From: Vibrio algicola
GTDB lineage: Bacteria; Pseudomonadota; Gammaproteobacteria; Enterobacterales; Vibrionaceae
Length of the DNA: 64,000 bases
NCBI RefSeq assembly: GCF_009601765.2
Contig: NZ_CP045699.1
Location: 372,001 to 436,000 of the forward strand
Direction: 5' to 3'
Part shown: positions 9,244-22,059 of the stretch, piece after piece
Numbering within the stretch: the first letter of the stretch is position 1
How the letters are laid out: every line of letters begins with the position of its first letter
The notes under the pieces: model-generated
Seen by the model: only the letters and a program-made list of their open reading frames with translations
Database searches by the model: none
What the model was told of the DNA's origin: nothing
Made by a program: the position numbers and the translations under genes

Positions 9244-9530
9244 AATTACTTTGGGTATATAGCCTGCGAAATTGCAGTCGCAGCTTTGTTGATTAAGTTC
9301 ATTTACCTTAAATTGAATTAAGTTTCTAAGTCATATAATGGCTTTTCTACCTGATTGAAATATTGCATATTGCATCCAAAATAATGGCCGTTTTTACCTG
9401 TGTTTAACCAAATTGATTTAATTTGACATAAACTTAGCGTAAATCATGTCATATCTCCGCTCTTTTCTTGCGTTGAGTGCGTGACATGAATATCCTAGTC
9501 AACTAATCATTAATTGAGTTAATTACTGCT
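9244..9530. other. Intergenic region before the dcw cluster
   Basis: No convincing gene. A TTGACA at 9423-9428 has only a poor -10 (TGTCATATC, 9447-9455) at non-standard spacing, so the dcw promoter is not clear. There is no mraZ gene here; rsmH is the first gene of the cluster. Confidence 0.5.
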
Positions 9531-10520
9531 ATGACCGATACCTTTCAACACGTTTCTGTACTTTTAAATGAATCCATCGATGGGTTAAACATTAAACCAG
9601 ATGGGATTTACATTGATGGTACGTTTGGTCGTGGTGGTCATACCCGCAATATTTTAGCTCGTTTGGGTGAAAACGGCCGCTTATACAGTATCGATCGCGA
9701 CCCACAAGCGATTGCAGAAGCCGCCAAAATTGATGATCCTCGTTTTACCATTGTGCATGGGCCATTTTCTGGTATTGAAAGCTACGCCGAGCAATATGAC
9801 TTAGTCGGCAAGGTTGATGGTGTGCTATTTGATCTTGGTGTGTCTTCACCGCAACTTGATGATGCCGATCGCGGTTTCAGCTTTATGAAAGACGGCCCAC
9901 TTGATATGCGTATGGATCCAACCTCTGGACAATCGGCTGCGCAATGGTTAGCGGATGCCGATCTGGATGATATTACTTGGGTACTTCGTGAATTTGGTGA
10001 AGAAAAACACGCGCGTCGCATTGCTAAAGGGATTGTGGCCTATCAACAAGAATGTCGTGAAAATACCGATAAAGCGCCATTAACTCGTACTGGGCAACTG
10101 GCTAAGTTGATATCAGATGTTGCGCCTAAGAATTTTAAAGAGAAGAAACACCCTGCCACTCGCAGTTTCCAAGCCATTCGTATTTTTATTAATAGTGAGT
10201 TAGATGAAATTGATTTTGCCTTAAAAGGCGCGATGGCCATCCTAGCGCCAGAAGGTCGTTTATCGGTGATCAGCTTTCACTCGTTAGAAGATCGCATGGT
10301 AAAACACTTTATGCGCCGTGAGAGTCGTGGTCCACAAGTGCCGCATGGCCTACCACTGACCGAAGACCAAATTAAATTGTTGGGCTCAGCCAATATGAAA
10401 ACCGTAGGCAAAGCGATTAAACCGACTCAATCAGAAGTCGATGTGAATACTCGCTCGCGCAGCTCAGTGCTTCGTATTGCTGAAAAGCTCGATAAACCCG
10501 CCACTGACAGCACAGATTAA
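9531..10520 (+). CDS. rsmH: 16S rRNA N4-methyltransferase RsmH (MraW)
   Basis: 329 aa. Methylates N4 of C1402 in 16S rRNA, the same nucleotide modified by RsmI encoded 1.5 kb upstream. The SAM-binding motif is [13 protein letters not shown] (about 30-42); other family motifs are [20 protein letters not shown] and [16 protein letters not shown]. Starts the division and cell-wall cluster, 2 bases before ftsL. Confidence 0.95.
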   Translation: MTDTFQHVSVLLNESIDGLNIKPDGIYIDGTFGRGGHTRNILARLGENGRLYSIDRDPQAIAEAAKIDDPRFTIVHGPFSGIESYAEQYDLVGKVDGVLFDLGVSSPQLDDADRGFSFMKDGPLDMRMDPTSGQSAAQWLADADLDDITWVLREFGEEKHARRIAKGIVAYQQECRENTDKAPLTRTGQLAKLISDVAPKNFKEKKHPATRSFQAIRIFINSELDEIDFALKGAMAILAPEGRLSVISFHSLEDRMVKHFMRRESRGPQVPHGLPLTEDQIKLLGSANMKTVGKAIKPTQSEVDVNTRSRSSVLRIAEKLDKPATDSTD

Positions 10521-10522
10521 AC

Positions 10523-10843
10523 ATGACTATTCAGACTCCGCCTAGTTTACCTCGAGCAATATGGAATGACTTATCGTCGATCGGTAAGTTGCCATTATTG
10601 TTGTTGGTGCTGATTTTTGCCACGTCAATTGGGGTGGTGTTGACTACTTATCAAACCCGAGGCCAAATTACGCAACGGGATAACCTACTCGAAAGTCGAG
10701 AAAAACTAGACAGCCAATGGCGAAATCTGATCTTAGAAGAAAACGCCCTTGCCGAGCATACTCGAGTTCAACGGATCGCAATCAAAGATCTTGATATGAA
10801 ACGACCGGATTCAGATAAAGAAGTGATTGTGAACCTGAAATGA
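10523..10843 (+). CDS. ftsL: Cell division protein FtsL
   Basis: 106 aa bitopic membrane protein: short cytoplasmic N-terminus, one membrane segment (about 23-43), then a periplasmic coiled coil (RDNLLESREKLDSQWRNLIL). It forms the FtsQ-FtsL-FtsB complex that activates septal peptidoglycan synthesis. Sequence conservation is low in this family; identification rests on size, topology and position between rsmH and ftsI. Overlaps ftsI by 4 bp. Confidence 0.9.
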   Translation: MTIQTPPSLPRAIWNDLSSIGKLPLLLLVLIFATSIGVVLTTYQTRGQITQRDNLLESREKLDSQWRNLILEENALAEHTRVQRIAIKDLDMKRPDSDKEVIVNLK

Positions 10844-12591
10844 AAAAGCCAACCAACAAAAAAGTGAAAAAAAAACAACCTAAACGTGTTGTGAAGAAAA
10901 ACACTCCAATCCTGATTACCTGGCGCTATAACCTAGTGCTGGGTTTTGTGGTTTTAGCGCTACTGACTTTAATTGGCCGTACCGCTTATATTCAAGTTAT
11001 TCAACCCGATCAATTAATTGAACAGGCCAATATGCGCTCAGTGCGAGTTAAGGCGATCCCGACTGCGCGTGGTATTGTGTCCGATCGCAATGGTGAGCCG
11101 CTGGCGGTAAGTGTTCCGGTGCAAGCGGTATGGGCAGATCCTTACACTATCTTTAAAGAGCATGGATTGGATGAAATACAACGTTGGTATGCGTTAGCCA
11201 ATGTTTTAGGGCTAGATCAAAAAGGTTTAGTGGCCAAAATTGAAAAAAACAAACGCCGCCGCTTTATTTATTTACAGCGCCAAGTTAGCCCTGCGATGTC
11301 TAAATATGTGCGTGAACTAAAATTGCCGGGGATTGGGCTTAAAGATGAGTCTCGCCGTTTCTACCCATCAGGCGAAGTAAGTGCACACATAATCGGTGTC
11401 ACTGGCATTGATGGTCACGGTCTTGAAGGCTTAGAGAAAAGTTATGATAATTGGTTAACTGGAGAAGCGGGTAAAAGAACTATTCGTAAAGACCGCTTTG
11501 GTCGGGTCGTCGAAAACATCTCACTGCAAACTCAAAAGCCGGGTAAACCGCTGCAACTGACGATAGATCAGCGTGTTCAAGCGATCGCTTACCGCGCCAT
11601 TAAACAAGCAGTAGCCGATTTCCGTGCTACTTCGGGAACTGCGGTATTAGTCGATGTCAAAAATGGCGACATTCTTGCTATGGTCAATGCACCGTCTTAT
11701 AACCCTAATAATAAAGAACAACTGCAAAGCTTTCGGATGAGAAACCGCGCCATTACCGATTCAATTGAACCGGGCTCAACCATGAAACCTTTTGTGATGC
11801 TGGCCGGTTTGGATAAAGGCATTATCGACAAAAATACTATTATCGATACTGGTAATGGCATTATGCGAGTTGGTGGCAGCCGAGTCCGAGATTCTGAAAA
11901 AGCCGGTAAAGCCTCACTCACCACTATTTTGAAAAAATCCAGTAACGTCGGGATCGCGACCATCGCGCTGCGCATGGATGTACGGGATGTCCTCAGCATG
12001 TATAGCGGTGTTGGTTTTGGTAATATTTCGGGCACCCAATTGCCGGGTGAAGTGACCGGTATCTTCCCTGATCGTCGTCGTTGGTCACCATTTGAAGAAG
12101 CCACATTGGCGTTTGGTTATGGTATCTCGGTAACGCCACTGCAATTGGCGCATGCTTATGCCACATTAGGCAATATGGGTATCAACATGCCATTGCACAT
12201 TTTAAAAGACGGTCATCGTTCGGGTAAATCTTTCCGCGCTGCCGATGCTGATGCGGCTCGTCGCGTGATCAATATGCTTGAGCAAGTTACGCATAAAGGC
12301 GGTACGGCAGTTGAAGCCAAAGTGCCAGGTTATCGTGTGGGCGCTAAAACTGGTACTTCTCGTAAAGCGAAAGCAGGTGGTTATAGCGATCAATATGTTG
12401 CGCTTACCGCCGGTATTGCCCCAATCAGTAATCCACGCTTGGCGTTAGTGGTGGTGGTGAATGAACCGCAAGGCGATCAATTCTACGGCGGTTCGGTAGC
12501 CGGCCCTGTATTCTCTGAAATTATGAAAGGCGCATTGCAGATCTTAAATGTTACCCCCGATGCTACACCCGAATCTGAGGTAGGAGAATAA
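10840..12591 (+). CDS. ftsI: Septal peptidoglycan transpeptidase PBP3 (FtsI)
   Basis: 583 aa class B penicillin-binding protein, the septum-specific DD-transpeptidase working with FtsW. A basic N-terminal tail and one membrane anchor (about 31-47) precede the dimerisation (pedestal) domain and the transpeptidase domain. Catalytic motifs: S313-T-M-K316 (nucleophile Ser313), S367-S-N369 and K503-T-G-T506. This is the target of cephalosporins and aztreonam. Overlaps ftsL by 4 bp and is followed by murE after 2 bases. Confidence 0.96.
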   Translation: MKKPTNKKVKKKQPKRVVKKNTPILITWRYNLVLGFVVLALLTLIGRTAYIQVIQPDQLIEQANMRSVRVKAIPTARGIVSDRNGEPLAVSVPVQAVWADPYTIFKEHGLDEIQRWYALANVLGLDQKGLVAKIEKNKRRRFIYLQRQVSPAMSKYVRELKLPGIGLKDESRRFYPSGEVSAHIIGVTGIDGHGLEGLEKSYDNWLTGEAGKRTIRKDRFGRVVENISLQTQKPGKPLQLTIDQRVQAIAYRAIKQAVADFRATSGTAVLVDVKNGDILAMVNAPSYNPNNKEQLQSFRMRNRAITDSIEPGSTMKPFVMLAGLDKGIIDKNTIIDTGNGIMRVGGSRVRDSEKAGKASLTTILKKSSNVGIATIALRMDVRDVLSMYSGVGFGNISGTQLPGEVTGIFPDRRRWSPFEEATLAFGYGISVTPLQLAHAYATLGNMGINMPLHILKDGHRSGKSFRAADADAARRVINMLEQVTHKGGTAVEAKVPGYRVGAKTGTSRKAKAGGYSDQYVALTAGIAPISNPRLALVVVVNEPQGDQFYGGSVAGPVFSEIMKGALQILNVTPDATPESEVGE

Positions 12592-12593
12592 CC

Positions 12594-14120
12594 ATGCCGC
12601 ATACTTTAACCTCATTATTAGCACCGTGGGCGCAATTAGAACTTAGCGCAGAGCAAGATGTCGCGGTAGCTCAACTGCAATTAGACAGTCGAAAAGTAAC
12701 TAATGGCGATGTGTTTGTGGCGATCAAAGGCCATGCGGTTGATGGACGTCGATTTATTGATAAAGCGATCGAACTAGGCTGCGCGGCGGTGATTGCCGAT
12801 GCGAGCGAGCAATATCCTGATGCGACGGTTGAGTTTCGACAAACAGTTCCGGTTATTTACCTCGACAATATTGGTCAGTGTTTATCGGCTCTGGCGGCGC
12901 AAATTTATCAATACGCGCCAATGCAATTGATCGGCATTACCGGTACTAATGGCAAAACCACCATTTCTCAATTGATTGCCCAGTGGGTTGATTTAATTGG
13001 GAAAAAAGCGGCGGTGATGGGCACTACTGGTAATGGTTTTTTAAATGATTTACAACCGGTGATCAATACCACTGGCAACGCGATTGAAATTCAACAAATG
13101 TTGGCACAATTCCAACAACAAGGCGCAGACTACGCGGCACTTGAAGTGTCATCGCACGGCTTAGTGCAAGGGCGAGTCAAAGCACTGAACTTTGCGGCGG
13201 GTGTGTTTACCAATTTAAGTCGTGATCACTTAGATTACCATGGCAGCATGCAAGAATATGAGCGTGCGAAATTTCAATTATTTGACCGCCATGATTGTCA
13301 ACATCAAATTATTAATGCCGATGACAGTGTCGGCCAGCAATGGTTGGCTCAACTGCCCAATGCGGTAGCGGTTTCTTTATCACCAATCGAGCAACTACAA
13401 ACATCTCATCGTGCGCTTTGGGCCAATAGTGTAACTTATTCTGAGCGCGGTATTCATATCGAACTCGATGGACATTGGGGTAAGGCGCAACTCGACACCC
13501 CTTTGATTGGCGATTTTAATGCCAACAACGTGATGGTGGCATTGGCAACTTTATTAAGCTTAGGTTTTGAACTTAATCAATTGGTTTCAGTTGCCGAAAG
13601 ATTAGTGCCTGTAGTGGGACGAATGGAGTTATTTCAAGCTCAGCCTGACGCTCATGATCAAGCGGTATCACCGAGCAAACCGAAAGCGAAAATCGTGATT
13701 GATTACGCTCATACACCGGATGCACTTGAAAAAGCCTTAATGGCATTACGAGTACATTGCACTGGTAAGTTGTGGTGTATTTTTGGTTGTGGTGGCGATC
13801 GTGATACTGGCAAGCGCCCGATGATGACTGAAATCGCTGAGCGTTTAGCAGATCATTCGATTATTACCGATGATAACCCTCGCAGCGAAGCCCCAAGCCT
13901 TATTGTGGGTGATATGCTACAAGGTGCGCTTAACCCTAAAGTAATTAACATTATCCATTCTCGTTTTGAGGCGTGTGAATATGCGCTGCAACACGCAAGT
14001 GATAGCGATATTATTTTAGTGGCGGGCAAGGGGCATGAGGATTATCAAATCATTGGTGATAACACCATTCATTATTCTGACCGAGAAACCGCCTGCGCGT
14101 TATTAGGACTGACATTATGA
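12594..14120 (+). CDS. murE: UDP-MurNAc-tripeptide synthetase (meso-DAP-adding) MurE
   Basis: 508 aa Mur ligase. Adds meso-diaminopimelate to UDP-MurNAc-L-Ala-D-Glu with ATP. The ATP-binding loop GTNGKTT is at 117-123, and DNPR at 427-430 marks meso-DAP rather than lysine specificity. Three Mur-ligase domains in usual order. Stop overlaps the murF start by 4 bp. An extra insertion around residues 350-360 ([12 protein letters not shown]) lengthens it slightly compared with E. coli (495). Confidence 0.96.
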   Translation: MPHTLTSLLAPWAQLELSAEQDVAVAQLQLDSRKVTNGDVFVAIKGHAVDGRRFIDKAIELGCAAVIADASEQYPDATVEFRQTVPVIYLDNIGQCLSALAAQIYQYAPMQLIGITGTNGKTTISQLIAQWVDLIGKKAAVMGTTGNGFLNDLQPVINTTGNAIEIQQMLAQFQQQGADYAALEVSSHGLVQGRVKALNFAAGVFTNLSRDHLDYHGSMQEYERAKFQLFDRHDCQHQIINADDSVGQQWLAQLPNAVAVSLSPIEQLQTSHRALWANSVTYSERGIHIELDGHWGKAQLDTPLIGDFNANNVMVALATLLSLGFELNQLVSVAERLVPVVGRMELFQAQPDAHDQAVSPSKPKAKIVIDYAHTPDALEKALMALRVHCTGKLWCIFGCGGDRDTGKRPMMTEIAERLADHSIITDDNPRSEAPSLIVGDMLQGALNPKVINIIHSRFEACEYALQHASDSDIILVAGKGHEDYQIIGDNTIHYSDRETACALLGLTL

Positions 14121-15580
14121 TTTCATTTTCTCTGCAACAATTAGCAGACATTACTGGCGGTCGCTTAATCGGGCATGATGCTCAAACGAGTGCGAGCATT
14201 CAAATTACCTCTGTCACCACCGATACTCGTCAGGTGGAAGCTGGTGCTTTATTTGTGGCATTAATTGGTGAGCGTTTTGATGCACACGATTTCTGTCAGC
14301 AAGCGTTGGATAATCAAGCCGCTGGACTATTGGCTTCAAAGTCATTAGATCTGCCAATTGCACAAGTGGTGGTAGAAGATACTCAAATCGCACTGGGCTT
14401 ACTGGGCGCTTGGATGCAGCAGCAATCTCACGCTCAAACACTGGCATTAACGGGCAGTTGCGGTAAAACCACGGTTAAAGAAATGTTAGCGGCGATTTTA
14501 AAGCAAAAAGGGCAAGTACTGGCCACCAATGGTAATTTTAATAATGAAATTGGGGTGCCATTAACCTTATTACGCAGTCAAACCAATGACGATTATGCCG
14601 TGATTGAGCTCGGTGCGAATCATTTAGGTGAAATTGCTTACACCACCCAATTAGTGAAACCGAGTGTGGCGTTAGTCAATAATGTTGCGGCGGCGCATTT
14701 GGAGGGCTTTGGCTCGATAGATGGGGTGGCAAAAGCCAAAGGTGAAATTTTCCAAGGTTTGCCATCTGGTGGTACTGCGATTATTAATCTCGACAGCAAT
14801 GGTTTAGAACATTGGCAAGCCACGCTGAGCGATAAAAACGTGGTGACTTTTTCTGAACAAAACCCACAAGCTGACTTTTTTGCCCAAGATATTCAGATGC
14901 AAGACAATGGTCAAGCAAGCTTTACTTTAGTGTCTCCACAAGGTCGTGCCAAGGTTTTATTACCTATGATTGGTCAGCATAATGTTGCCAATGGCTTAGC
15001 CGCAGCAGCGATGGCGACCCAAGTTGGCGCGAGCTTAGATGAGATTGTTCAGGGTCTGCAAACTTCAACCAATGTATCAGGACGAGTGGAAGCGATTGAA
15101 CTGACTGATAACATCCGCTTAATCGATGATAGCTACAATGCCAGCGTTCCAGCCATGAATGCGGCGGTGGACTTACTGGCTAATTATTCTGGTAAGCGCT
15201 GGTTGATCTTGGGTTTTATGGCGGAATTAGGGCAAGAAAGTGTTGCACTGCATCGTCAAGTCGGCGAGCATGCGGCGCAATTTAATTTTGACTATGTCCT
15301 TACTTTTGGAGAGGATACCGCGATAATTAGCCAAGTTTGTCATAATGAGTACACTTGTAGTCGGCATTTTACCTCACATACCGCTATGATTGAGTTTATT
15401 ATTAAGCATTTAAACACGGATATTCAAAAACGCGATATTCAAACAGCAGCAACACAACCATTAACTAACCCTCTATCAATAGAGGAACAAGCAGAATCTA
15501 AACATACTTTACTGATCAAGGGAGCACATAGCTCTCAAATGAGTTTGGTTGTCGCTGCTTTAAAGGAGAACTACGCATGA
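14117..15580 (+). CDS. murF: UDP-MurNAc-tripeptide:D-Ala-D-Ala ligase MurF
   Basis: 487 aa Mur ligase adding D-Ala-D-Ala to complete the pentapeptide precursor. ATP loop GSCGKTT at 113-119; [10 protein letters not shown] and [11 protein letters not shown] are family signatures. A stretch near residues 440-460 ([21 protein letters not shown]) is an insertion relative to E. coli MurF (452 aa). Overlaps murE and mraY by 4 bp each. Confidence 0.95.
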   Translation: MISFSLQQLADITGGRLIGHDAQTSASIQITSVTTDTRQVEAGALFVALIGERFDAHDFCQQALDNQAAGLLASKSLDLPIAQVVVEDTQIALGLLGAWMQQQSHAQTLALTGSCGKTTVKEMLAAILKQKGQVLATNGNFNNEIGVPLTLLRSQTNDDYAVIELGANHLGEIAYTTQLVKPSVALVNNVAAAHLEGFGSIDGVAKAKGEIFQGLPSGGTAIINLDSNGLEHWQATLSDKNVVTFSEQNPQADFFAQDIQMQDNGQASFTLVSPQGRAKVLLPMIGQHNVANGLAAAAMATQVGASLDEIVQGLQTSTNVSGRVEAIELTDNIRLIDDSYNASVPAMNAAVDLLANYSGKRWLILGFMAELGQESVALHRQVGEHAAQFNFDYVLTFGEDTAIISQVCHNEYTCSRHFTSHTAMIEFIIKHLNTDIQKRDIQTAATQPLTNPLSIEEQAESKHTLLIKGAHSSQMSLVVAALKENYA

Positions 15581-16659
15581 TCATTTGGCTATCAGAGTTA
15601 TTGCAGCCATATTATTCTTTTTTTCGCTTATTTGAATATCTTTCATTTCGCGCAATTTTAAGCATTATTACCGCCTTAGTGTTATCGCTATGGATGGGAC
15701 CTAAACTTATCCGACGTTTACAACTTTTACAGATTGGCCAAGTGGTGCGTAACGATGGGCCAGAATCTCACTTTAGTAAGCGCGGCACCCCAACCATGGG
15801 CGGGGTGATGATCTTAGCATCCATTTCAATCACGGTATTATTATGGGCAGACTTGTCTAACCCTTATGTGTGGGCGGTTTTAGCTGTGTTGATTGGTTAT
15901 GGCATTGTGGGTTTTGTTGATGATTATCGCAAAGTAGTACATAAAAATACTGATGGTTTGATTGCCCGTTGGAAATATTTTTGGCAGTCAGTGATCGCGC
16001 TTGGGGTTGCCTTTGCTTTATACGCCATTGGTAAAGATACCTCTGCGACATTGTTGGTTGTGCCTTTCTTTAAAGATGTTATGCCACAACTTGGCTTAAT
16101 GTATATCGTATTAACCTATTTTGTTATTGTTGGAACCAGTAATGCGGTGAACTTAACCGATGGTTTAGATGGCCTTGCGATCATGCCAACCGTATTTGTT
16201 GCGGCTGGCTTTGCGGTTATTGCATGGGCGACCGGTAATGTAAACTTTTCTGAATATTTACATATTCCTTATATTCCTCATGCCAGTGAACTCGTGGTGG
16301 TGTGTACTGCGATTGTTGGTGCGGGCTTAGGTTTCTTATGGTTTAACACTTACCCTGCGCAAGTCTTTATGGGCGATGTTGGTTCGTTAGCATTAGGCGG
16401 CGCATTAGGTACGATTGCGGTTTTGGTTCGTCAAGAATTTGTCTTGGTGATCATGGGCGGGGTATTTGTAATGGAAACCTTGTCGGTTATTTTGCAAGTG
16501 GGTTCGTATAAATTACGTGGTCAACGCATTTTCCGTATGGCTCCGATCCATCACCACTACGAATTAAAAGGTTGGCCAGAGCCGCGTGTTATCGTGCGTT
16601 TTTGGATCATATCAATGATCTTGGTATTGATTGGTTTAGCGACATTAAAAATTCGTTAA
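15577..16659 (+). CDS. mraY: Phospho-MurNAc-pentapeptide translocase MraY
   Basis: 360 aa, about ten membrane segments. Transfers phospho-MurNAc-pentapeptide to undecaprenyl phosphate, giving lipid I. Signatures: FVDDYRK (Asp-rich, Mg2+ binding), [10 protein letters not shown] and the HHHYELKGW loop. Length equals E. coli MraY (360). Confidence 0.97.
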   Translation: MIIWLSELLQPYYSFFRLFEYLSFRAILSIITALVLSLWMGPKLIRRLQLLQIGQVVRNDGPESHFSKRGTPTMGGVMILASISITVLLWADLSNPYVWAVLAVLIGYGIVGFVDDYRKVVHKNTDGLIARWKYFWQSVIALGVAFALYAIGKDTSATLLVVPFFKDVMPQLGLMYIVLTYFVIVGTSNAVNLTDGLDGLAIMPTVFVAAGFAVIAWATGNVNFSEYLHIPYIPHASELVVVCTAIVGAGLGFLWFNTYPAQVFMGDVGSLALGGALGTIAVLVRQEFVLVIMGGVFVMETLSVILQVGSYKLRGQRIFRMAPIHHHYELKGWPEPRVIVRFWIISMILVLIGLATLKIR

Positions 16660-16699
16660 TATCATTTTTATATTACTTTAAGTTAAGGGATTAAGCGCG

Positions 16700-18067
16700 A
16701 TGTCGAATGCTCAAGCATCACACTGGCAAGGTATACAACAAGTGGTTGTGGTTGGCCTTGGTATCACTGGTTTATCGGTGGTTAAGCATCTACAAGCACT
16801 CCCTTACAATCTCACCATAAAAGTGATTGATACCCGTACTACGCCTCCTGGTTTAGACGAGCTTGATGATTCGATTGCAACTCATATTGGCAGTTGGCAA
16901 GCACAATGGTTGCTTGAGGCTGATTTGATTGTGACTAACCCTGGTATCGCATTAGCCACAGCTGAAATTCAAGCGGCGCTAGCCAAAGATATTCCGGTGG
17001 TAGGTGATATTGAGCTATTTGCTTGGGCGGTGAATGCCCCAGTGGTGGCGATCACAGGTTCCAATGGTAAAAGCACGGTGACCGATTTAACCGGTGTATT
17101 AGCCAAAGCGGCCGGTATCAATGTCGGTGTGGGCGGTAATATTGGCGTGCCAGCATTAGAGCTGTTGCAACAAGACTGCGAGCTGTATGTACTCGAATTG
17201 TCGAGTTTTCAATTAGAAACCACCTCTAGCCTTGAGTTAGTAGCGGCAGCGTATTTGAACTTGTCTGAAGATCACATGGATCGCTATCCTGGTGGCATGG
17301 CAGATTATGGCTTAGCCAAACAACGTATTTTTAAGCATGCTCAAACTGCGATTGTGAATCGAGATGATAAAGCCACTTATCCCGAATCTGCAGTCAATCC
17401 AAACATCGACACTATTAGCTTTGGTTTTGATGATGTTGAATTTGGTTTAATCCAAATGATTGATTCATCAAAAGAAAAGAGTTGTGAATTTCTGGCTAAA
17501 AATGGCCAAGCATTATTGGCGGTTGATGAACTCAGTTTAGTCGGTCGGCATAATCTCAGTAATGCGTTAGTGGCACTGGCGTTGCTCGATTGTGTTGGTG
17601 TGACATTAAAAGATACATTTTCCGTGTTAAAAGCTTACGCAGGGCTAACACATCGATGCCAGTTAGTTGCCGATAATGGCGGAGTGAAATGGATCAATGA
17701 TTCTAAAGCCACTAATGTTGCCAGTACGCTTGCCGCTTTGTCTGGCTTACAGCTTGATGGCTGTTTACATCTATTAGTGGGTGGTGTGGGAAAAGGGGCG
17801 GATTTCTCCGACCTTGCGCCAGTATTAGCGACTCTTAATGTTCAATTGCATTGTTTTGGACAAGATGGCGATCAGTTTATGCCCCTTCACCCTTCAGCTC
17901 TGCGCTGGGATAATATTGATCAAGCCATCGCGGCGATAGCGCCAAGTTTAAAGTCGGGTGATGCGGTTATGTTATCTCCGGCTTGTGCCAGTTTTGATCA
18001 ATACCGTAATTTTATGGCGCGTGGCGATGCCTTTACTCAGTTAGCTTTGCACTACGCGAAGCTTTGA
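16700..18067 (+). CDS. murD: UDP-MurNAc-L-alanine:D-glutamate ligase MurD
   Basis: 455 aa Mur ligase adding D-Glu to UDP-MurNAc-L-Ala. ATP loop GSNGKST at 120-126; other signatures are [10 protein letters not shown] and [14 protein letters not shown] Rossmann-like UDP-binding N-terminus begins [12 protein letters not shown]. Forty bases separate it from mraY and 59 from ftsW. Confidence 0.96.
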   Translation: MSNAQASHWQGIQQVVVVGLGITGLSVVKHLQALPYNLTIKVIDTRTTPPGLDELDDSIATHIGSWQAQWLLEADLIVTNPGIALATAEIQAALAKDIPVVGDIELFAWAVNAPVVAITGSNGKSTVTDLTGVLAKAAGINVGVGGNIGVPALELLQQDCELYVLELSSFQLETTSSLELVAAAYLNLSEDHMDRYPGGMADYGLAKQRIFKHAQTAIVNRDDKATYPESAVNPNIDTISFGFDDVEFGLIQMIDSSKEKSCEFLAKNGQALLAVDELSLVGRHNLSNALVALALLDCVGVTLKDTFSVLKAYAGLTHRCQLVADNGGVKWINDSKATNVASTLAALSGLQLDGCLHLLVGGVGKGADFSDLAPVLATLNVQLHCFGQDGDQFMPLHPSALRWDNIDQAIAAIAPSLKSGDAVMLSPACASFDQYRNFMARGDAFTQLALHYAKL

Positions 18068-18126
18068 TTTTGATTCTGGTTAATGCTGATGGCGTTAACC
18101 TATAGCGATTTTTCCAAAGGCTCATT

Positions 18127-19374
18127 GTGGTTAAAACCAAAGTACATAATTTAAGTAAAGGTGTTAAAGGCTGGGTTAGTAAGCCTTCTCAACCTGTTCT
18201 TTACGATCGACAAATTGTTTGGTTGGCATTTGGTTTAATGCTAACTGGCTTAGTGATGGTGACTTCGGCATCGTTTCCGATCAGTACTCGCCTAACTGGT
18301 GCTCCATTTCATTTTATGGTGCGTCACGCGATCTTTTTGTGCTTATCTTTGATTGCTGCTTTTGTGGTGATACAGATCCCTCTGGCTCGCTGGATGAGAC
18401 ACAGTGTGCATTTGTTGCTAATAGCGATGTTTTTATTATTAATTGTTTTAGTTGCTGGACACTCGGTAAACGGCGCCTCTCGCTGGATCCCATTAGGATT
18501 ATTTAATTTACAGCCGGCCGAAGTGGCCAAACTGTCGTTGTTTATTTTTATGTCAGGCTATTTGGTACGTAAAAATGATGAAGTACGCGATTCCTTCTTT
18601 GGTGGTTTTATTAAGCCACTTATCGTGTTTGTCTGTTTGGCCTTTTTATTATTGCTACAACCGGACTTAGGGACGGTGGTGGTCATGCTGGTCACCTTGT
18701 TTGCGATGCTATTTATAGCGGGTGCCAAGCTAACTCAATTTTTGTCACTATTGGTGGCTGGCATTATTGCAGTCGCTGGTTTGATCATTAGTGAGCCTTA
18801 CCGTATGCGACGCATGACTTCGTTCTGGCATCCATTTGCCGATCCGTTTGGTAATGGTTATCAGCTCACTCAATCGTTAATGGCGTTTGGTCGTGGTGAT
18901 TGGTTTGGTCAAGGTTTGGGTAACTCAATTCAAAAGTTAGAGTACCTACCTGAAGCGCATACCGATTTTGTGTTTGCCGTTATTGGTGAAGAGCTTGGTT
19001 TTATTGGCGTGGTGTGTGTGTTGCTGATGATTTTTGCTCTAGTCTATAAAGCGTTAAACATTGGACGTAAAGCATTAGAATCGGGCGAAATTTTTGGCGG
19101 ATTCCTAGCGGTGAGTATTAGTATTTGGTTCGCCTTTCAAACTTTGGTTAATGTTGGTGCTGCGGCAGGTATTGTTCCAACCAAAGGCTTAACCTTACCT
19201 TTGATCAGTTATGGTGGCTCCAGTTTAATTATTATGTCGGTTGCGGTAGCATTATTACTGCGAATTGATTACGAATGCCGTGTGGCGGCGTTGCAACGTG
19301 GTGATAAACCGGCAAAAAAAATGCCATCTTCGAAGAATAACCAACAAGAATCTGATAACCATGAAGAAGAATAA
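18127..19374 (+). CDS. ftsW: Septal peptidoglycan polymerase FtsW (SEDS family)
   Basis: 415 aa, about ten membrane segments; polymerises lipid II glycan at the septum together with FtsI. SEDS signatures: [50 protein letters not shown] and the C-terminal SYGGSSLI. It begins with GTG. The 3' end overlaps murG by 14 bp. Confidence 0.94.
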   Translation: MVKTKVHNLSKGVKGWVSKPSQPVLYDRQIVWLAFGLMLTGLVMVTSASFPISTRLTGAPFHFMVRHAIFLCLSLIAAFVVIQIPLARWMRHSVHLLLIAMFLLLIVLVAGHSVNGASRWIPLGLFNLQPAEVAKLSLFIFMSGYLVRKNDEVRDSFFGGFIKPLIVFVCLAFLLLLQPDLGTVVVMLVTLFAMLFIAGAKLTQFLSLLVAGIIAVAGLIISEPYRMRRMTSFWHPFADPFGNGYQLTQSLMAFGRGDWFGQGLGNSIQKLEYLPEAHTDFVFAVIGEELGFIGVVCVLLMIFALVYKALNIGRKALESGEIFGGFLAVSISIWFAFQTLVNVGAAAGIVPTKGLTLPLISYGGSSLIIMSVAVALLLRIDYECRVAALQRGDKPAKKMPSSKNNQQESDNHEEE

Positions 19375-20425
19375 ACGCTTATTAGTCATGGCTGGTGGCA
19401 CTGGAGGGCATGTATTCCCAGGGCTGGCAGTGGCGAAACAATTGCAAAGCCAAGGTTGGGAAATTCGCTGGTTAGGCACTCCCGATCGTATGGAAGCCGA
19501 TTTAGTTCCGCAACATGGTATTGAAATTGATTTTATAAAAGTCAAAGGCTTACGTGGACAAGGCGTCGCTAAATTGATTAAAGCGCCTTTTCAAATTATC
19601 AATGCTATTTTCCAAGCGCGTAAACATATTAAAGCATGGCAACCTGATGTGGTTCTTGGCATGGGTGGCTATGTGAGTGGTCCTGGCGGTGTTGCGGCTT
19701 GGATGTCAGGTATTCCTGTGGTGCTGCATGAACAAAACGCGGTGGCAGGGCTGACGAACCAGTGGTTATCGAAACTGGCCAAACGTGTGATGCAAGCATT
19801 TCCTGGAGCCTTTCCTGAGGCCGAAGTAGTCGGTAATCCGGTGCGCCAAGATGTGGTTGCTTTATCTGCGCCTGAAGACCGCTTTTCTGAACGAACGGGT
19901 CCTATTCGCATTCTAGTGATGGGAGGGAGCCAAGGGGCGCGTATTTTAAATACCACCTTGCCACCAGTGATGAAAGCACTTGGTGAAGGTTATACGATTC
20001 GCCATCAAGCGGGCAAAGGCCAACAACAGATGGTCGAAGTACTGTATCAAGATAATCAAGTACAAGACTATCAAGTCAGCGAGTTTATCGATGATGTGGC
20101 GCAAGCTTATGGTTGGGCGGATGTGTTAGTGTGTCGCTCTGGTGCTCTCACCGTTTCAGAGGTTTCCGCTGCTGGTGTTGGGGCTATTTTTATTCCCTTT
20201 ATGCATAAAGACCGCCAACAAGCACTCAATGCTGATCACCTAGTACAATGTGGCGCAGCATTAATGATTGAACAACCTGAGCTTACGGAACAAGGCTTAG
20301 CACAACAATTAAAACAACTGGATCGGACTCAGTTACTTACCATGGCACAAAAAGCCCGCCAAGCGGCGATCCTTGATGCCGATACCCGTGTTGCTGCCGC
20401 CATTATCGCGGTATGCAAAGATTGA
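19361..20425 (+). CDS. murG: UDP-GlcNAc:lipid I N-acetylglucosaminyltransferase MurG
   Basis: 354 aa from the chosen ATG. The open frame extends 32 codons further upstream, but that part only reads through the ftsW end, and the family starts next to the glycine-rich loop. Converts lipid I to lipid II on the inner face of the membrane. GT-B fold; first loop GGTGGH at 12-17, second GGSQGAR, and donor-site motif [17 protein letters not shown]. Confidence 0.95.
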   Translation: MKKNKRLLVMAGGTGGHVFPGLAVAKQLQSQGWEIRWLGTPDRMEADLVPQHGIEIDFIKVKGLRGQGVAKLIKAPFQIINAIFQARKHIKAWQPDVVLGMGGYVSGPGGVAAWMSGIPVVLHEQNAVAGLTNQWLSKLAKRVMQAFPGAFPEAEVVGNPVRQDVVALSAPEDRFSERTGPIRILVMGGSQGARILNTTLPPVMKALGEGYTIRHQAGKGQQQMVEVLYQDNQVQDYQVSEFIDDVAQAYGWADVLVCRSGALTVSEVSAAGVGAIFIPFMHKDRQQALNADHLVQCGAALMIEQPELTEQGLAQQLKQLDRTQLLTMAQKARQAAILDADTRVAAAIIAVCKD

Positions 20426-20435
20426 GATTAAAGCC

Positions 20436-21902
20436 ATGTTAACCAAACAAAATACAAATTTATCTGAACTACGTGCCATGGTGCCAGAAATGCGCCGAGT
20501 AAAATGCATTCACTTTGTTGGTATCGGTGGTGCTGGTATGAGTGGTATTGCCGAAGTATTACTTAACGAAGGTTACGACATTAGTGGTTCAGATCTGGGC
20601 GAAAATCCAGTCACGCAACGCTTAACTGAAAAAGGTGCCACCATTTATTTTGGTCATCAAGCCAGTAATATTGAGCATGCCAGTGTGGTAGTGGTCTCAA
20701 CTGCGATTTCAACCGAGAATCCAGAATTAGTTGCTGCTAAAGAAATGCGAATTCCAGTGGTGCGCCGCGCCGAAATGCTGGCGGAGCTGATGCGTTTTCG
20801 TCATGGTATTGCGGTGTCTGGCACCCATGGCAAAACCACCACTACCGCTTTAGTAACGCAGATTTATTTTGAAGCAGGTCTCGATCCAACTTTTGTTAAT
20901 GGTGGTTTGGTGAAAAGCGCGGGTACTAATGCGCGTTTAGGTTCAAGCCGTTACTTGATTGCCGAAGCCGATGAAAGTGATGCATCATTCCTACACTTGC
21001 AGCCGATGGTGAGTATCGTTACTAATATTGAAGCCGATCATATGGAAACCTATGGCGGTGACTTTGAAACGCTCAAGCAAACCTTTATCGATTTTCTACA
21101 TAATCTGCCATTTTATGGCCAAGCGATAGTGTGTATTGACGATCCTGTGGTACGTGAACTTATTCCGCGTATTAGCCGTCAAGTGATCACTTATGGTTTC
21201 TCTGAAGATGCGGATGTTCGCTTAACCAATTATCGTCAAAATGGTCAACAAGGTACATTTACCGTGTTGCGTCAAGGTCGTAAAGATCTAGATATTACGT
21301 TAAATATTCCAGGTAAACATAATGCCTTGAATGCTTCTGCGGCTATTGCGGTTGCTACTGAAGATGAAATCAGTGACGAAGCGATTGTTCGCGCATTGGT
21401 GAGTACAGAAGGGACTGGTCGTCGTTTTGATCATTTAGGCGAATTTGATACCGGTAATGGTCAGGCTATGTTAGTTGATGATTATGGTCATCACCCAAGT
21501 GAAGTAGATGTGACCATTCAAGCGGCTCGCTCTGGTTGGGAAGATAAACGTTTAGTTATGATTTTCCAACCGCATCGTTATAGCCGTACCCGTGATTTAT
21601 ACGATGATTTTGCTAATGTATTGGAAAAAGTCGATGTGCTCATTATGCTCGACGTTTATTCTGCTGGTGAAAAACCAATTGCAGGCGCAGATGGTCGTGC
21701 ATTATGTCGCACCATTCGCAGTCGTGGTAAAATTGATCCTATCTTTGTATCTGAAGTGGATACTCTACCGTCAGTATTAGCTAATTTAATTGAAGATAAT
21801 GACTTAGTACTTACGCAAGGGGCCGGTGATGTGGGTAAAGTTGCCAAGAAATTAGCCGACTTGAAGTTGAATATTGCTAAAATGAAAGTAAAGAGTGCGT
21901 AA
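20436..21902 (+). CDS. murC: UDP-MurNAc:L-alanine ligase MurC
   Basis: 488 aa from the chosen ATG; an ATG 63 bases upstream lies inside murG and adds non-family sequence. First of the Mur ligases, joining L-Ala to UDP-MurNAc. UDP-binding loop [20 protein letters not shown] loop GTHGKTTTT from 129; [10 protein letters not shown] signature. Ten bases separate it from murG. Confidence 0.96.
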   Translation: MLTKQNTNLSELRAMVPEMRRVKCIHFVGIGGAGMSGIAEVLLNEGYDISGSDLGENPVTQRLTEKGATIYFGHQASNIEHASVVVVSTAISTENPELVAAKEMRIPVVRRAEMLAELMRFRHGIAVSGTHGKTTTTALVTQIYFEAGLDPTFVNGGLVKSAGTNARLGSSRYLIAEADESDASFLHLQPMVSIVTNIEADHMETYGGDFETLKQTFIDFLHNLPFYGQAIVCIDDPVVRELIPRISRQVITYGFSEDADVRLTNYRQNGQQGTFTVLRQGRKDLDITLNIPGKHNALNASAAIAVATEDEISDEAIVRALVSTEGTGRRFDHLGEFDTGNGQAMLVDDYGHHPSEVDVTIQAARSGWEDKRLVMIFQPHRYSRTRDLYDDFANVLEKVDVLIMLDVYSAGEKPIAGADGRALCRTIRSRGKIDPIFVSEVDTLPSVLANLIEDNDLVLTQGAGDVGKVAKKLADLKLNIAKMKVKSA

Positions 21903-22059
21903 AATACTGTATTGTTGTAGTGGACGAATAGCTATTGGTCAGTATAATCGCTGACTAGTAGGCTTTTTAAATGGCAATGATGACCAATAAGCATTCAATT
22001 GATAAATGTTGCATTAATATTGATAGGTTTTGCATTAATAATATAAAGCTTTACGGCGC

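Noticed and set aside
9088..9321. Plus-strand 77-codon frame after rnpB
   Set aside because: Begins inside the rnpB terminator and runs through a palindromic repeat; not protein-like.
9423..9455. TTGACA as promoter of the dcw cluster
   Set aside because: No acceptable -10 at 16-18 bp spacing, so I did not list it as a promoter.
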